Of a stretch of 64,000 nt of DNA, positions 22,233 to 32,997 are shown piece by piece. Where the stretch lies: positions 4,278,001 to 4,342,000 of the forward strand of contig JAPNXP010000003.1 of assembly GCA_028753945.1 (NCBI GenBank), read 5' to 3'. Within the stretch, counting starts at the first letter, position 1, and each line of letters starts with the position of its first letter. A program made the translations under genes and the position numbers. The DNA comes from Hexactinellida sp. DTS-2022 (lineage: Eukaryota; Porifera; Hexactinellida). Below the pieces are notes generated by a model. The model saw only the letters and a program-made list of their open reading frames with translations, had not been told where the DNA came from and did no database searches.

Positions 22233-25200
22233 CTATGTCGAATTACTTCTCTCTGGCTGAGACAACTGAAGGATTTTAACATCGACACTAGAATTAATAT
22301 ATGACGTCATATCGAGAGGTGTGAAGAATATGAACTGTCTATCGCGGAATTGCGCAGCTGTGCTCATCATGAGGTCTATGCTGATGGTCCGATTCACCAT
22401 GTCCATGAAAACATCGAACTCATCGAGACACCTGAACGGGGACTCCATTGCCTCCCATAGCGACATTATGAAGCAGACGGTGGTGTAGGACCTCTCTCCG
22501 CCCGAGAGGGTGCAGGTGTTCTGAGTGCCCTGTCGGTTCTGCTTCTGAGTCGCCACCTCCAGTGTCAGCGTCTCGGTGCTCGGGTCGAACCTTATCCGTC
22601 CGGAGTAGTTCCGCTTGCTGAGGTACTGCTGGAAGAAATGGTTGCCGCGAATAATCATCATGTCTTGTAGCTCCTTGTGCTTCTTGATTCGGATCAGCAG
22701 CGCAACGGTCAGCTTGTTGTGCAGTCGGGACATGGCCTTCATAGTGTCTTTGTGCACCTTGTACTCATCCAGGCGCTTAGTCAGCTTCTGCGTGCACTCC
22801 TCGCGACTCATTTTCTGCGCTTTTTGCTGCTGCGCAATAGCTTTCTGAGTCTCCTTGATTTCGCTCTCGAGACTCTTCGAGCCGGAACAGCTGTCCGTCC
22901 GCGAGCCGCAGTTCTTCAGCGCCTCGGACGCCAGCTGTTCCGACTCGTCGCGGCACCGCTCGAACTTGTCAGTTTCCGCGCGCACGAGGGTCTCCACCTT
23001 CCCCCGCTTCTCCTGGTAGTGCTGCACCTTGCCCTGCTCCTCGTCGCGCTGCTCCTTCAGCTCCGTCAGCTCCCGCTTGCTCGCCTCCAGCTGTTCCCTC
23101 AGCTGCTCGCACCGCTCCTCCAGCTCTCGCTTGGCGCCTCTCTCCCTCTCCAGCGTCTGTCCGGCCGTCTGCAGCAGTCGCGCCTTCTCCGCGGCCTGCG
23201 TCTGCTGCTGCTGCTCGCGCTGCCGCGACTCCTGCAGCGCGTTCTCGAACGGCTCCACTTCTTCCTGCTGCTTCTGCTCCTCCGCGGTCTTGGCGACCAG
23301 GTCTTCTATCTTTCTCTCCAAGCCCTTCCTGAGCGCCCCCAGCCGCTTGCCCTCCCCTCTCAGCTTGTCCTGCGCACTCTCCACGTGCTTAATCTCAGAC
23401 CGACAGGCGTCCAGCGACTGAGCGTTCTGCTGCTTCTCTTGCTGCTGGGAGCGGAGATTGGACTCGTACGAACTTATGCTCTGAGACACGTCCTCTTCCA
23501 GGTACTTCACTTGTTTGCTCCGATTCGAGAACGCAGACCCCCTGCCTTGGATCTCGTCTCCGTGTATCGTATACGCGATTCTGCAGTTGCCGGGAGTATT
23601 CTTCCACATGACGTCACGCGCCATCTTGTGGTCCTCTATTAAAATGACAGATTCGATCTGGGCTGTGTCTATCAGGTAGTTCATCACATCTACGTCCCTG
23701 CAGGTTATCTGGTCCAGCACGGTGGGGTACGGGCTTTTAGCTCTGAAGCGATGCACGTCGTACGGCCTCCCCGTGAACTGGGTGACCACGATAGGAGGGA
23801 TGTTGGTCCTGAAGTCTCTGCTAGCATCCTTCATGTACTTGTGTAGCAGTTGTCTGTCGTTCATGCTCTGGACCAGGAATGTCTTCAGGTGCCCTCCGAT
23901 GCACGCCTCCACTCCCAACGCCCACTTCTTATCCGCCACGCTCAGGTAGGACCCGATGGGACCCTTCGGGAAGGAGGAGAACGACCTCGCGTTAGCTCTG
24001 ATTATGTCGATCAGGTTGGGCATGTAGTCCCCGTAGAGAGAGACCTTGTTCGACTGACTCTGTTGCAGACGCTGGATTCGATGCTTTGTGTCGGAGATGG
24101 AACTCTCGTTATTGGACACTTTATTCCTCAGATTATCTATTTTACTTTTCATGTTTGCGAATATAATTTCGCTCTGCTCCGACTCCTGCTCCATCTTAAC
24201 CAGCTTGCGCTCCGCGCCTCGCTTCTCCTCGGTCAGCTGTTCCTCCTCGCGGCGGCGCTCCTCCCACAGAGGCGTCAGGTCTCGCTTGGCGCTCTCCTTC
24301 AGCTCGCGGATTTTCTTGTCGAAGAAGCAGCACTCCTTCCTGCAGGAACTGATGCTCTTCTCCAGGCCCCTCGCCTCCGCCTCCAGCTCCAGCTTGGCTT
24401 GCTTAGCTTTCGCAATCAGGGCGCTAGCGCTGCTGCGCTCCGAGTGCAGGGCCTTAGCTTGGCTGCCTATGGCTTCGTACTTGTCCTTGGTTTGGTTGAA
24501 AGAGTCTATGAACTGGTTCATCCTGAGACTCGAGGTGTCGATCTCCTTGTCGAACTTCTCCAGAGCTTTCTCGCACTTCTTAATCTTGTGTTCTATCGGG
24601 ATCATCAAGTTCTCTTTCTCCTTCACAAGAGCCCAAGCCTGTTCCCTGTACTTCTGAGTCAGGGTTGCCTGTAAACTGATGATGCGCTCCATGCCTACAA
24701 AGCAGCATCAAGTAACACACAACATTCAAATGGACCACGGGTAAACCAACCTTAATGTATAAATTGATACTTTTGCTAAAGTCACTTTAGGTTACAAGAG
24801 AACGTAGTGTGTGACGTTAATTTAGATAGTTCACCTGATATTTGATAAGTATTGTTAACTAAAGATTTATAAAATCCATAGATTCGCTATGGAAAAGTTC
24901 GAAATTCCTATAAATCTCGACATTTGATTCACGTCGTATTACCAAAATCTAATTATCCCCAAACAATCTTATCTGTTCTCATAGGCGCAAATATGTGTGC
25001 TTATAGACTTCCCTCCGCCCAACGTGAAATCAGTTGACATTCGGAATATACCTCATTAATAAAGTTACTTGCATGCTTAGTGAGTTGTGATACTACTTGT
25101 AGTAGAATTTGTAGATTTTAGACAAAACATAGTATAATAGTACATATATGAAATATTGATAATAGTATTATCAGGGTCGTGCGAGCCTATTGATACCCCA

Positions 25201-26570
25201 GGTCAAACCTAACTGAGTAAGCATCATTGCACCCATTGTCAAAAAATTATTCTATCATTAACTTCTTAAACTCTTAATATCATGGTTTCCTTTATTTGAG
25301 TTTTCGCTAGAAAATTATACTAGTTTTAAACTTTAAATATTATCTTATTATTTGTTTTGAAACTCAGCAAGTTAGTGACAACCTGGTCATATGACCAGGT
25401 TGACCTGGTCAAAACCTGGTCTGGAAAAATTCCGCCCAGGTTTGACCTGGTCAGTTTGTATTAGTGGCACGGCCCTGATTATCCCATCATGTCTTTGTTG
25501 AAGGGAAACGCAGTTTACCTATACCATTACCATACACTTAATATGAAGCGACAACAACCAACACAGTGCCGTTTATGCTGCACTCTCGACTTCTCGACTT
25601 TCAAAGTTAAATTTCAAAGCCATTTATTTAATGCCTGAAAACGAATATTGGATTTTTGGATTTTGGCAGAATTTCAATTTCAAATCCAAGCATTGTAGAA
25701 GTGGCATTATATGAACGGTATAGAAATATGATTACCTTTGTAGATATTCTCTAGATTTTTGATTTCCTGCTCCATCTCACTATTGAGAGAGGACTTGGTC
25801 GCTATAACGTACTTGAGCTTCGCCAGAGCTTTGTCGATGTGTTCGTAGTCCTGACACATCTGCTCCAGGTGTGTGGCCTTCATGAACAGCTTGTACATGT
25901 TCCCCGGGTTGTTGGAGGCCAGGAAGCTGCGACTCGTGTCCTGGTTAAGCATCGAGATGGGATTCTCTATCTGGATGGAGAACTGCTCCAGGATGTTGTT
26001 CAGCTCGTCTTTGGTTGTTCCTTCCGTTTTGTTGTTGTTGTTCCGGATCTTGTAGGAGCTGGACCCGTCAGAAGAGATTCTCCGGACTATGTGGATTCGG
26101 TTTCCGAACTTTTCCGGCTGATACGCGTCGTCCCCCACATTCCTCAGCGTGACTTCCACCTGCGCGTAGCTCTGTCCCTTCTGAATGAAAGTCTTTATGG
26201 AGGAGCCTCGGTTGGTGGACATGGCCCGGCCGCCTAGCCCCACGTATATGGCGCTCATAATGGCGGACTTCCCACTCCCGTTCCTGCCCAGGATGAGATT
26301 CACGTTCTGTCCCAGGGTGACCTCCAGCTTCTTGTGGCACATAAAGTTAGTCATGCAGACCTTCTCTATGATGCCGCACTCGCCGCCGCGCTCGCAGCAG
26401 GAGGCCGCCAGGATTGATTTTACTCTCTTCGGGAGACTCTTCGCCTCGTCGGAGGCGCGCTTCCCTCTGAGGGAGGGCCTGGCCCGCGGCACGGATGTCT
26501 CAGACTCCGAGTCGCTGTCTTCCTGCGAGAGCTTCAAGCGCTTGGAGTGTGAGTCTCTGGAGGAACTCAT
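22233..26570 (-). CDS. SMC6: SMC6, structural maintenance of chromosomes protein 6
   Basis: ATPase core of the SMC5/6 complex, which acts in the nucleus in recombination repair and replication-fork maintenance. Exon 26570-25736, intron 25735-24695 (phase 1), exon 24694-22233; 1098 residues, close to vertebrate SMC6. The N-terminal head has Walker A GRNGSGKS (95-102) after a Ser-rich tail. Coiled coil follows, then the hinge (about 510-700, with ALGVEACIGG), a second coiled coil very rich in Glu/Gln/Arg, and the C-terminal head with signature LSGGERS (1008-1014) and Walker B ending CLDEFD (Asp1036, Glu1037). The LSGGERS and LDEFD forms fit SMC6. The start codon precedes MSSSRDSHSK. The whole C-terminal 820 residues are in a single exon. 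A TA-flanked MITE lies 37 bp upstream of the ATG. Confidence 0.96.
25172..25477. mobile_element. ~306-bp hAT-like MITE in the SMC6 intron
   Basis: CAGGGTCGTGC at the left faces GCACGGCCCTG at the right. Inside, ACCTGGTC/GACCAGGT motifs repeat many times. Only ATTAT is common to the flanks, so the target duplication is weak. Confidence 0.7.
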
Positions 26571-26606
26571 TCGCGAGTTTTCTACTATTTATAAATAAAG
26601 TATATA

Positions 26607-26737
26607 CAGTGAGGTCATAAGAACATCCTCGGGAAATGCACATAATGTTCTCATAACTGGTATAAATTATATAGCCTAGGCCCTAGGGTATATGGCTACC
26701 GTTTTTCAAATTAATGTTCTTATATCTGCACCGACTG
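26607..26737. mobile_element. 131-bp MITE directly upstream of SMC6
   Basis: TA|CAGTGAGGTCATAAGAACAT ... TGTTCTTATATCTGCACCGACTG|TA. Lies 37 bp before the SMC6 start codon, where the 5' untranslated region or promoter should be. Confidence 0.75.
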
Positions 26738-26784
26738 TATTAGAGATGTACTATATTGAATGGATAGACAAGTGGTAATTATAG

Positions 26785-27725
26785 TCATGCGCGGCGCCAG
26801 GATTTTCGAACTGGGCGGGGGGGGCAACCAATTTTTCAGGGGGGCAGCTTTTCCATCTGTCAGAATCAGGGGTGGTGAATCTGCAAACAGCCATTTTGGC
26901 TGTTTGCTGTTAACAGCTAAGAATTCGTCCCCAATTGGCATTAAACCTTAACGCATTTAAGTCGCCTTTAACTCCATTTTAAGCTGTTAACAGCCAATTT
27001 AAGCTTTTAACAGCCAATTCTAGCTGTTAACAGCCAATTCAAGCTGTTCAAATTCAATAATTGTACATACTGTCAAAATTGACTTTTACTGTCATTATAG
27101 CTAGTAGTTAAGCTGTAGTATTTGCTGGGATTGCAAAATTCTTGTTAATGTATTGATTTTTGTAGGCTACTTTTAATACTTTGTAGGACATTAAACTAGA
27201 AAGCTTCATCTTTATCGCCTAGTTTTTGGTAACGTCAAATGCTAGATGTAACACCAATATAATGTTTGCCCCCCCCTGGAAATTTCTATGCCCCCCCCCC
27301 CCCCAGGCTGGATTCTGTTAACACTTAGAGATTTTATTAACCAGTTAGCCGGTCTGTTGAATATCATCAGAGTTTTTGGGTAATTAATGTATAGAGTATT
27401 AAGATTTTTTGAATTTTATCAGAAAATGTTAATCCTAAATCCATTTCTCATCACCACTTAATAAATTCTTTTAGAGAACATTGATTTAAATTTACCTAAA
27501 GCACGAAATGTATCAGTTAAAATATACTTATGCGGTTATACTTTATACAGCTGAGTCTTGGTCTGTAGTATAATCAAAATTTCATAAAGGATTTATTGTA
27601 TCGAGTAGGATGGGCGGTTAACCGGTTAACCGTGGCGAGAAATCGAATTGTAACCGTAGCCTCAGATCGGTTAACCAACCCCACCCTTGGCCCCCCTTAG
27701 GTGAAAAATCCTGGCAACGTCCCTG
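26785..27725. mobile_element. ~0.94-kb element with GCCAGGATTTT termini
   Basis: Left GCGGCGCCAGGATTTTCG is inverted at the right (GAAAAATCCTGGCAACGTCC). The interior holds G and C runs near 26815 and 27270-27305 and a palindromic tandem repeat. No coding frame of note. hAT-like by its ends; no clear target duplication. Confidence 0.55.
26981..27050 (+). repeat. Four tandem ~19-bp units, AGCTGTTAACAGCCAATT
   Basis: Each unit contains the palindrome GCTGTTAACAGC or a one-base variant. A related inverted pair lies near 26885-26915. Sits inside the 0.94-kb element. Confidence 0.85.
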
Positions 27726-28137
27726 GTAGACGCGTGTGATGCGTGTTGAACCTAATGCGCATGTGCACTGGAGTTTATGCGCATGCGCACTGGACTTTTT
27801 AATACCTCCATAATTGTACAATTTCTACACATGCGTTCTATGTAGCTTTTAGGCCTCGACATCTTAGACATGAACAGATTATAAATTATAATAGCAATCA
27901 CAGATAGTTATCTTATCTTGATAGAATAAAAAGAATCAGATTTCATTCCAATGGAATCCATTATCCTCCGGGCTCATGCCACTACAACCCTCCTATTATG
28001 AAAATTTTTCACAAAGGTTGAGAAACTCATCAAGGTGTATAAATTGGACATAGGCTCTATGCCTCTATGTATTGGAGTACGCTCTACAACAACAATGTTA
28101 TATTTATTAGGAAATTTTTTGGACAAAAGATTATATT

Positions 28138-28227
28138 AAGTCAACTCTCGTTGTACTGTCTCCATTTCGATATAAGCGGGCCGGTATTTCGTTATATCCG
28201 ACACTTCGTTATAACGTGAGTTTACTG
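28138..28227. mobile_element. ~90-bp MITE, CTCTCGTT / AACGTGAG family
   Basis: AGTCAACTCTCGTTGTAC faces GTTATAACGTGAGTTTACTG|TA. The left terminal CAGT is degraded to AAGT. Contains CGTTATATCCGAC as in 2556-2637. Confidence 0.6.
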
Positions 28228-28506
28228 TAGATGTAACGTAAGTGACGAGGCAGAAAAGTGGAGGGCCGCCCCCAAAAATTGGCTAAGTTTACACCTCTGA
28301 ATGGTAACTTGGCAATTTTCTTTAAAAGTTCTCACAGATCTCTATGGGACACTGCTCATTGAGGATTTCTATAACTGCCATTTCTAATACTGAGTACACC
28401 GACTCTTGTTAATTAAGTTAATGACGATTGCCCAGAAATGTGAGAATCAAAGTTGTTTTTCAATTTATACCTTGGACCCAAGGGCATCCGAGGGTTTTAA
28501 TTAATA

Positions 28507-28761
28507 CAGTTGAAACCGGTTTTTCTAACCATTTCTTTGCAGGTAAGAATAGTTAGAATAAACCGATAGTTAGAATAAACCAATGGAAAATACTAGTCAA
28601 GCTGGATTTATTACACCACAAATAGTTAGAATAAACCGTTAAGTTAGAATAACCCGAGTTAGAAAAAACCGATAGAAATTAAGTATAATAACGAATTAAA
28701 TAATAAGTACACTAAAATTGGTTAGAAAAAACCGATAGTTAGAATAATCCGGTTTCAACTG
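28507..28761. mobile_element. 255-bp MITE, CAGTTGAAACCGG family
   Basis: TA|CAGTTGAAACCGGTTTTTC ... GGTTTCAACTG|TA. At least six internal copies of GTTAGAATAAACCG or GTTAGAAAAAACCG make it a serial foldback. Confidence 0.85.
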
Positions 28762-28991
28762 TACAAATACTAGTGAACTTTTAAAATTTTGTTCGTGTTG
28801 TACATAAATTTGTATTAACTGAAGTCACTTGCATGCATTTGCAAAATATTTCGCCTTATCTGTGTTCAAATTATCGAGAGCAACTGTAGCTACTAGATAA
28901 GCAAGAAATACTTCGTCATAATTTCAAAATATTACATACAGCGATATGAATAGATTCGCTTTAACTGCTGAGTGCTGAGTACAGCTAGTCC

Positions 28992-30488
28992 TCACAGATT
29001 CTGTCTCCACGATGGAGTAGCTAGTCGCTGTGTGCCCAGTTTCATGACTGGAGCAGCGACAGAACCGTCTCGAGAGGGACACACGCTTGTCCTACTTTCC
29101 TTATTCGCCTTTTCTCTGGACTTCCATCCTTCTGTCTTACCTGTTGCCCTATCCGCGTCCCTGGTTCCCTCAACTCTAACTTTTTTCCTCAGATTCTCCA
29201 GTTGTTCTTTCCGTTCTAACTCCTGTTGAAACAGAGCCTCTGCTTTCTGTTTATGTGCGTCCGCTACCCTCCTGTCTCGCGCTAGGAACTGTGTGACTTC
29301 TCTGTTCGCTAGTTTCCCACTCTCTCTCTGCTCTGCTAGCTCAGCAAGTCTCAGCTGTTCAACCTGCTCCGAGGCCTCCTTCCTACCGCTGATATACTCC
29401 GCTACTTGCAGACGCACCACGTCCTTCCAGGCCCTCTCATTCTCCTCTTCGTCTATCCTCCTATCCTCCAGCTCTCTCTCCTCGGCGCGCATCCTAGCTG
29501 CCTCTCTCTCCTTCCCGAGGCGCCACTCGGCCAGCTGTGCCACCGTGTCCCTCCTCCCCTCTGTCTGCTCCAGCTCTCTCCGCTCCAGCCGGTCCTTCTC
29601 CCTCTCGCTGCGCGCCTCGCTAACCCCAGCAGCAGCCGACTTAAGCTCAGCCTTCAGCTTAGCCTGGGCGTCCCGCCACGACTTGATGGCCTCTCTGTTC
29701 CTATTGGAGAGCTCGCAGTACTCAACGTACCACTGCTCGTGCTGCTGTATCGCAGAGGGGGGATGAACGGGAATGAATGGTGACAGAGCTTCTCCTAATT
29801 CTGGAGAATTCTTGTGCTTCACCCTGAGTTTTATAAAAGTGGCGTGATCCACTTCATCCCACCCGCCCGTGTGTCCCCCTTGCTGTGACAGAAACTCTTT
29901 GAATCTCTTTATATCAACATGCGTTCCGTCGTCCTCTTCCCTTTCGTCTCGATCAGCTGTTACTCTCGCCAGCTTCTGATCCGAGTTAGACTGTGTCTGC
30001 AGGTTGAACTTCTTCTTCTCCCACACCTCGAATCTCCTCTGATGAGACAGTATTTCCTGCCAGAACCTCTGCTCTTCCAGCTGCAACTCGTCGAAATCGT
30101 TTCTCTGGGTCCCCCTCAGAGTCTCCACGCAGGTCTCTATCTCCAGCATCAGAGCCTTTATTCGGGACACCGACTCGCCGGTCGGTTGGAGGGTCCTGGC
30201 TCGGTGCTGTAGCAGAGAAATACGATTCTTCAGTTTATCAATGTTTGTTGTGAAATGCCCGCCTTCCCTACTGTAAGATTTTGCAATTGCATTATTGAAG
30301 GAATGCAACTGCAGACAGAGATTCTTGGACTCGGTGACGTCACTACGGAGTCGGAATACATTCCAGATTTCTTTCTCTAAAAGAGAAAATTGGTTCGACA
30401 GCTGAGACCGCTTCTCATTGAAAGTTTGGAATTCACGAACTCTCTTGGGAGGCACCGCGTGACCAACACCTGTGTCTAGAGAAGTCAT
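28992..30488 (-). CDS. CCDC112: CCDC112, coiled-coil domain-containing protein 112
   Basis: Intronless 498-residue coiled-coil protein. The conserved mid-protein block GGHTGGWDEVDHATF (about 204-218), followed by KHKNSP and the QQHEQWYVEY stretch, and the closing ATPSWRQ at the C-terminus, are recognisable features of CCDC112. N-terminal coiled coil spans about 20-165; a very charged Arg/Glu-rich coiled coil spans about 265-450. Vertebrate CCDC112 is a centriolar-satellite/centrosomal protein linked to ciliogenesis; the same role is inferred here. Length is slightly above the vertebrate form. The start is the first ATG; an upstream non-coding exon cannot be excluded. Confidence 0.88.
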   Translation of the reverse strand: MTSLDTGVGHAVPPKRVREFQTFNEKRSQLSNQFSLLEKEIWNVFRLRSDVTESKNLCLQLHSFNNAIAKSYSREGGHFTTNIDKLKNRISLLQHRARTLQPTGESVSRIKALMLEIETCVETLRGTQRNDFDELQLEEQRFWQEILSHQRRFEVWEKKKFNLQTQSNSDQKLARVTADRDEREEDDGTHVDIKRFKEFLSQQGGHTGGWDEVDHATFIKLRVKHKNSPELGEALSPFIPVHPPSAIQQHEQWYVEYCELSNRNREAIKSWRDAQAKLKAELKSAAAGVSEARSEREKDRLERRELEQTEGRRDTVAQLAEWRLGKEREAARMRAEERELEDRRIDEEENERAWKDVVRLQVAEYISGRKEASEQVEQLRLAELAEQRESGKLANREVTQFLARDRRVADAHKQKAEALFQQELERKEQLENLRKKVRVEGTRDADRATGKTEGWKSREKANKESRTSVCPSRDGSVAAPVMKLGTQRLATPSWRQNL

Positions 30489-30654
30489 CTATGGCTGAGT
30501 AAGTAAAGTTTATCTCAATTTGTATTAACTAAAAAGCAATTCATTACATATATATGACAGTTGAAACATCAAAAAACCCCTCCCAGACGGGATGGGAGTG
30601 TGCTTCTTCTGGTTGCACTTCCCGAATGTTTAATTTACTACTAGAATTTCAATA

Positions 30655-30820
30655 CAGTAGAAGTCGGATATAAGCACACCGGTTATAACTTATAAGAACA
30701 TATCGGATATAAGCACACTATGTTGGAAAACGGTGTTGGCATATACTCTGTATAATTTATGTCGGTTATAAGCACATAAAGTGCAGTTCCCGACGATGTG
30801 TTTATAACCGGCAACCACTG
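30655..30820. mobile_element. 166-bp MITE, CAGTAGAAGTCGG / CCGGCAACCACTG
   Basis: TA|CAGTAGAAGTCGGATATAAGC ... TTATAACCGGCAACCACTG|TA. Internal GGATATAAGCACA / CGGTTATAAGCACAT copies form extra stems. Lies about 170 bp upstream of the CCDC112 start. Confidence 0.8.
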
Positions 30821-31231
30821 TATTGTTTAATATTCATTGTTTATACTGCAACATGGATTCTAATGGTTCTCAGCGAATGTAAATTGCATAAATTTGTCCA
30901 GAGCTTATTTGGGGAAATAATGTATGCTGTTCCCCCGAACAATATTTCCTAGGAAATCCTGTTCCCCACACCATATTTCCTAGGGAATAATGTACCCCCC
31001 GAGTGTTTCCCCCTGGTTAATTTTGTTCCCCCGAACAGTATTCACTAGTAAATATTATTCCCCCGAACAGTGCAGATTAACTAAAAAATTATCTTCCCCT
31101 CAATACAAAATGGAACTAAGGTTACTAGAATATGTAGACTAAGTTGTGAATTACCAATTATTACATACTTCTCACTCTTTGAACACCCTGCTGTATACTT
31201 TCCTCCCGGAAGATATAGGCGAATATGAAGG

Positions 31232-31290
31232 TATTGAAAAGTACACAACATGTACCTTAAGGCACATGTGTTGTGTACTTTTCAATATAT
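31232..31290. repeat. ~59-bp near-perfect palindrome
   Basis: TATTGAAAAGTACACAACA and TGTTGTGTACTTTTCAATA face each other around ACCTTAAGG. Only a 2-nt insertion and one mismatch spoil the symmetry. Lies inside the foldback element, left of the nested hAT-like insertion. Confidence 0.85.
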
Positions 31291-31362
31291 GGAATATGGT
31301 CGAATTTCTCCATTGTGATATGGATAAATGCAGAATAATACGTAATACTGTTTAGTTTCTAT

Positions 31363-31880
31363 CAGGGGCGTAGACTTCGAGGTTGGTCATGGGGGCAGGG
31401 CCGGCGGAAGCTCGTGATAGGTGGGGCGGCCTTGTATTATGACAGAAGAAGTGGGGCGGGCCAGGCCTAGGCTCCACTTTTTGGCCTTGTATTATGACAG
31501 AAATAGTGGGGCGGCCCAGGCCGCCGACCCTGCATGGGGGTGCCAACATGGCACAAACCCACTTACACCAAATAAAGACATTTGGTAGTGGATAGAACTA
31601 TTACAGTGTATTACAGCGTTAATTTAGATGACATTAACTTGAATATTAAAAAAATTTATTCGCGTTAATAATTTCATGTATTTAAAAATGTTCTTCCCTC
31701 AATCGCGTTAATTTCATGTATTTGAAAATGTTTGCGTTAATTTCCTTTGGGTTAATCTTCTATAATAAGGTATTCTACATCTTAGCACAAGCGGCACTAC
31801 CAACAATTTCGTCTTGGCAAGGCAACAGAAAATCATGGGGGTGCCATGCACCACCGGCACCCCCAAAGTTTACGCCACTG
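31363..31880. mobile_element. 518-bp hAT-like element with perfect 8-bp duplication
   Basis: CAGGGGCGTAGACTT ... AAGTTTACGCCACTG, flanked on both sides by GTTTCTAT (31355-31362, 31881-31888). The interior is non-coding apart from a nested element. Confidence 0.9.
31396..31532. mobile_element. 137-bp hAT-like MITE nested in the 518-bp element
   Basis: CAGGGCCGGCGG ... CCGCCGACCCTG with perfect 8-bp duplications CATGGGGG (31388-31395, 31533-31540). Inside, GGCCTTGTATTATGACAGAA occurs twice. Confidence 0.9.
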
Positions 31881-32085
31881 GTTTCTATAATTGTTTGATA
31901 TTACTAATGTACTAAAAGGGGAAACAATATTCCCTAGTGAATACTGTTAGGGGGAACAATATTTTCTATTAGGCAGAGGGGAACAAGATTCCCTAGAGAG
32001 AACAATATTTCCTAGGAAAATTAGTTCGGGAAACAATATTTCCTAGGAAATATTGTTCGGGGGAACAATTTTCACGGGGGAACAG

Positions 32086-32883
32086 GATCTCCTCTGACAC
32101 CGGCGCCATTAACATGACCATAAACTCCACCGAGGCCACTCTCATCCAGCTGAGTATAAAGTACGCATAATGTCAGACTTATTTATGCAATTGTGTATTA
32201 TAAATCCGTTTTTAATAATCCATTAATATGATATCGCATTCAATACACTTGGGACACAGCAGTCAATACTCCTACTCTACCGTGAGATCCTCAATACCGG
32301 CCTCTGGAGGCTCTCGTGCCTGTTTGTCACCTCTATGTCTCAGGCAGTGGGCGGCTTGATATAGGACAGGAAGTAGAACCAGGTCATTATCCTGTCTCCG
32401 ATGGGGATAACCCGTCTCTTCTTCCTTGGCTAAGGAGAGGGGCAGCGACTCCCGATGTGTTCAATTACGGGGAGGAGCCGCTGCTTCCCGGAGAACTACA
32501 GGCAAGGAATTATCCAGGAGCGCGAGACGCTCCTTTTGGAGCATAATTTGGGGGAAAATTTAAATTTAGGAGCTCGAAAATCCTCTCATATACCGTAACA
32601 TTAATTTGTGATTTAGGCGTGTGAAAGTGGATCAGACCAGGATTAGGAGCGTATTTACAAATGGCTGTATAATACACTGCCTAGTAGGGTTTATCTAAGT
32701 GTCTGGCAAGCACCTCTAGGTGCCAGCCAGGAATCGGTTGAGGAGTATAATACACTGCCCAGGTAGTACCGGGAGACCTACACACTTCGTGACAGGAGCT
32801 CGCACTGGCGGCAGGTACCCTTTGCCGCACAGCTCATGGCGAGCGAGCAGCTCAGCATGCTAAGCCTAGTGAACAGGGAATAA
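32086..32883 (+). CDS. 3' exons of an unrecognised gene
   Basis: Three GC-rich segments join in frame: 32086-32153, 32287-32501 and 32767-32883 (stop TAA). The first junction uses GT-AG. The second would use a GC donor (CTACAG|GCAAGG) with a TAG acceptor. Phases agree (1, then 0). The visible ~130 residues include GAINMTINSTEATLIQL, the Pro/Leu-rich block RPLEALVPVCHLYVSG, NPSLLPWLRRG and the C-terminal RETYTLRDRSSHWRQ. I do not recognise the family. Upstream exons would have to lie left of the foldback element ending at 32085. It converges on the minus-strand NHL-like gene. The intron after the second exon starts with a dispersed repeat. Could also be a decayed gene fragment. Confidence 0.5.
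32506..32690 (+). repeat. Dispersed ~180-bp repeat, copy 2
   Basis: Same family and orientation as 2351-2530. Here the start contains GGAGCGCGAGACGCTCC, a perfect 6-bp stem that is partly lost in the other copy. Confidence 0.75.
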
Positions 32884-32997
32884 GATTGGTACACTCAAGT
32901 ATTTAGCGCGTATCTCGTAGCAGAGACAGATAGCCATACAGCACGTCGTAATAATAGGTTTGCTATAAACTGGATATAAAATACACCTTGGCCCAAT

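Larger units (their letters stand above)
27726..28991. other. Intergenic spacer between SMC6 and CCDC112
   Basis: AT-rich and without coding. Holds the two CAGT-type MITEs listed here and the presumed 3' untranslated region of the CCDC112 gene on the right. Confidence 0.5.
30928..32085. mobile_element. ~1.16-kb foldback element with CCTAGG-centred repeats
   Basis: A left cluster (30928-31075) repeats GTTCCCCCGAACA and ATTTCCTAGGAAAT. A right cluster (31915-32085) carries the same motifs inverted (TGTTCGGGGGAAC). Each motif is itself palindromic. The middle is interrupted by a 518-bp hAT-like element that itself contains another. Superfamily unknown. Confidence 0.7.

Noticed and set aside
22677..24674. 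Plus-strand open frames up to 321 codons, Leu- and Ser-rich
   Set aside because: Antisense shadows of the SMC6 coiled coil; the Leu and Ser runs are what Glu/Gln/Arg-rich codons give on the other strand.
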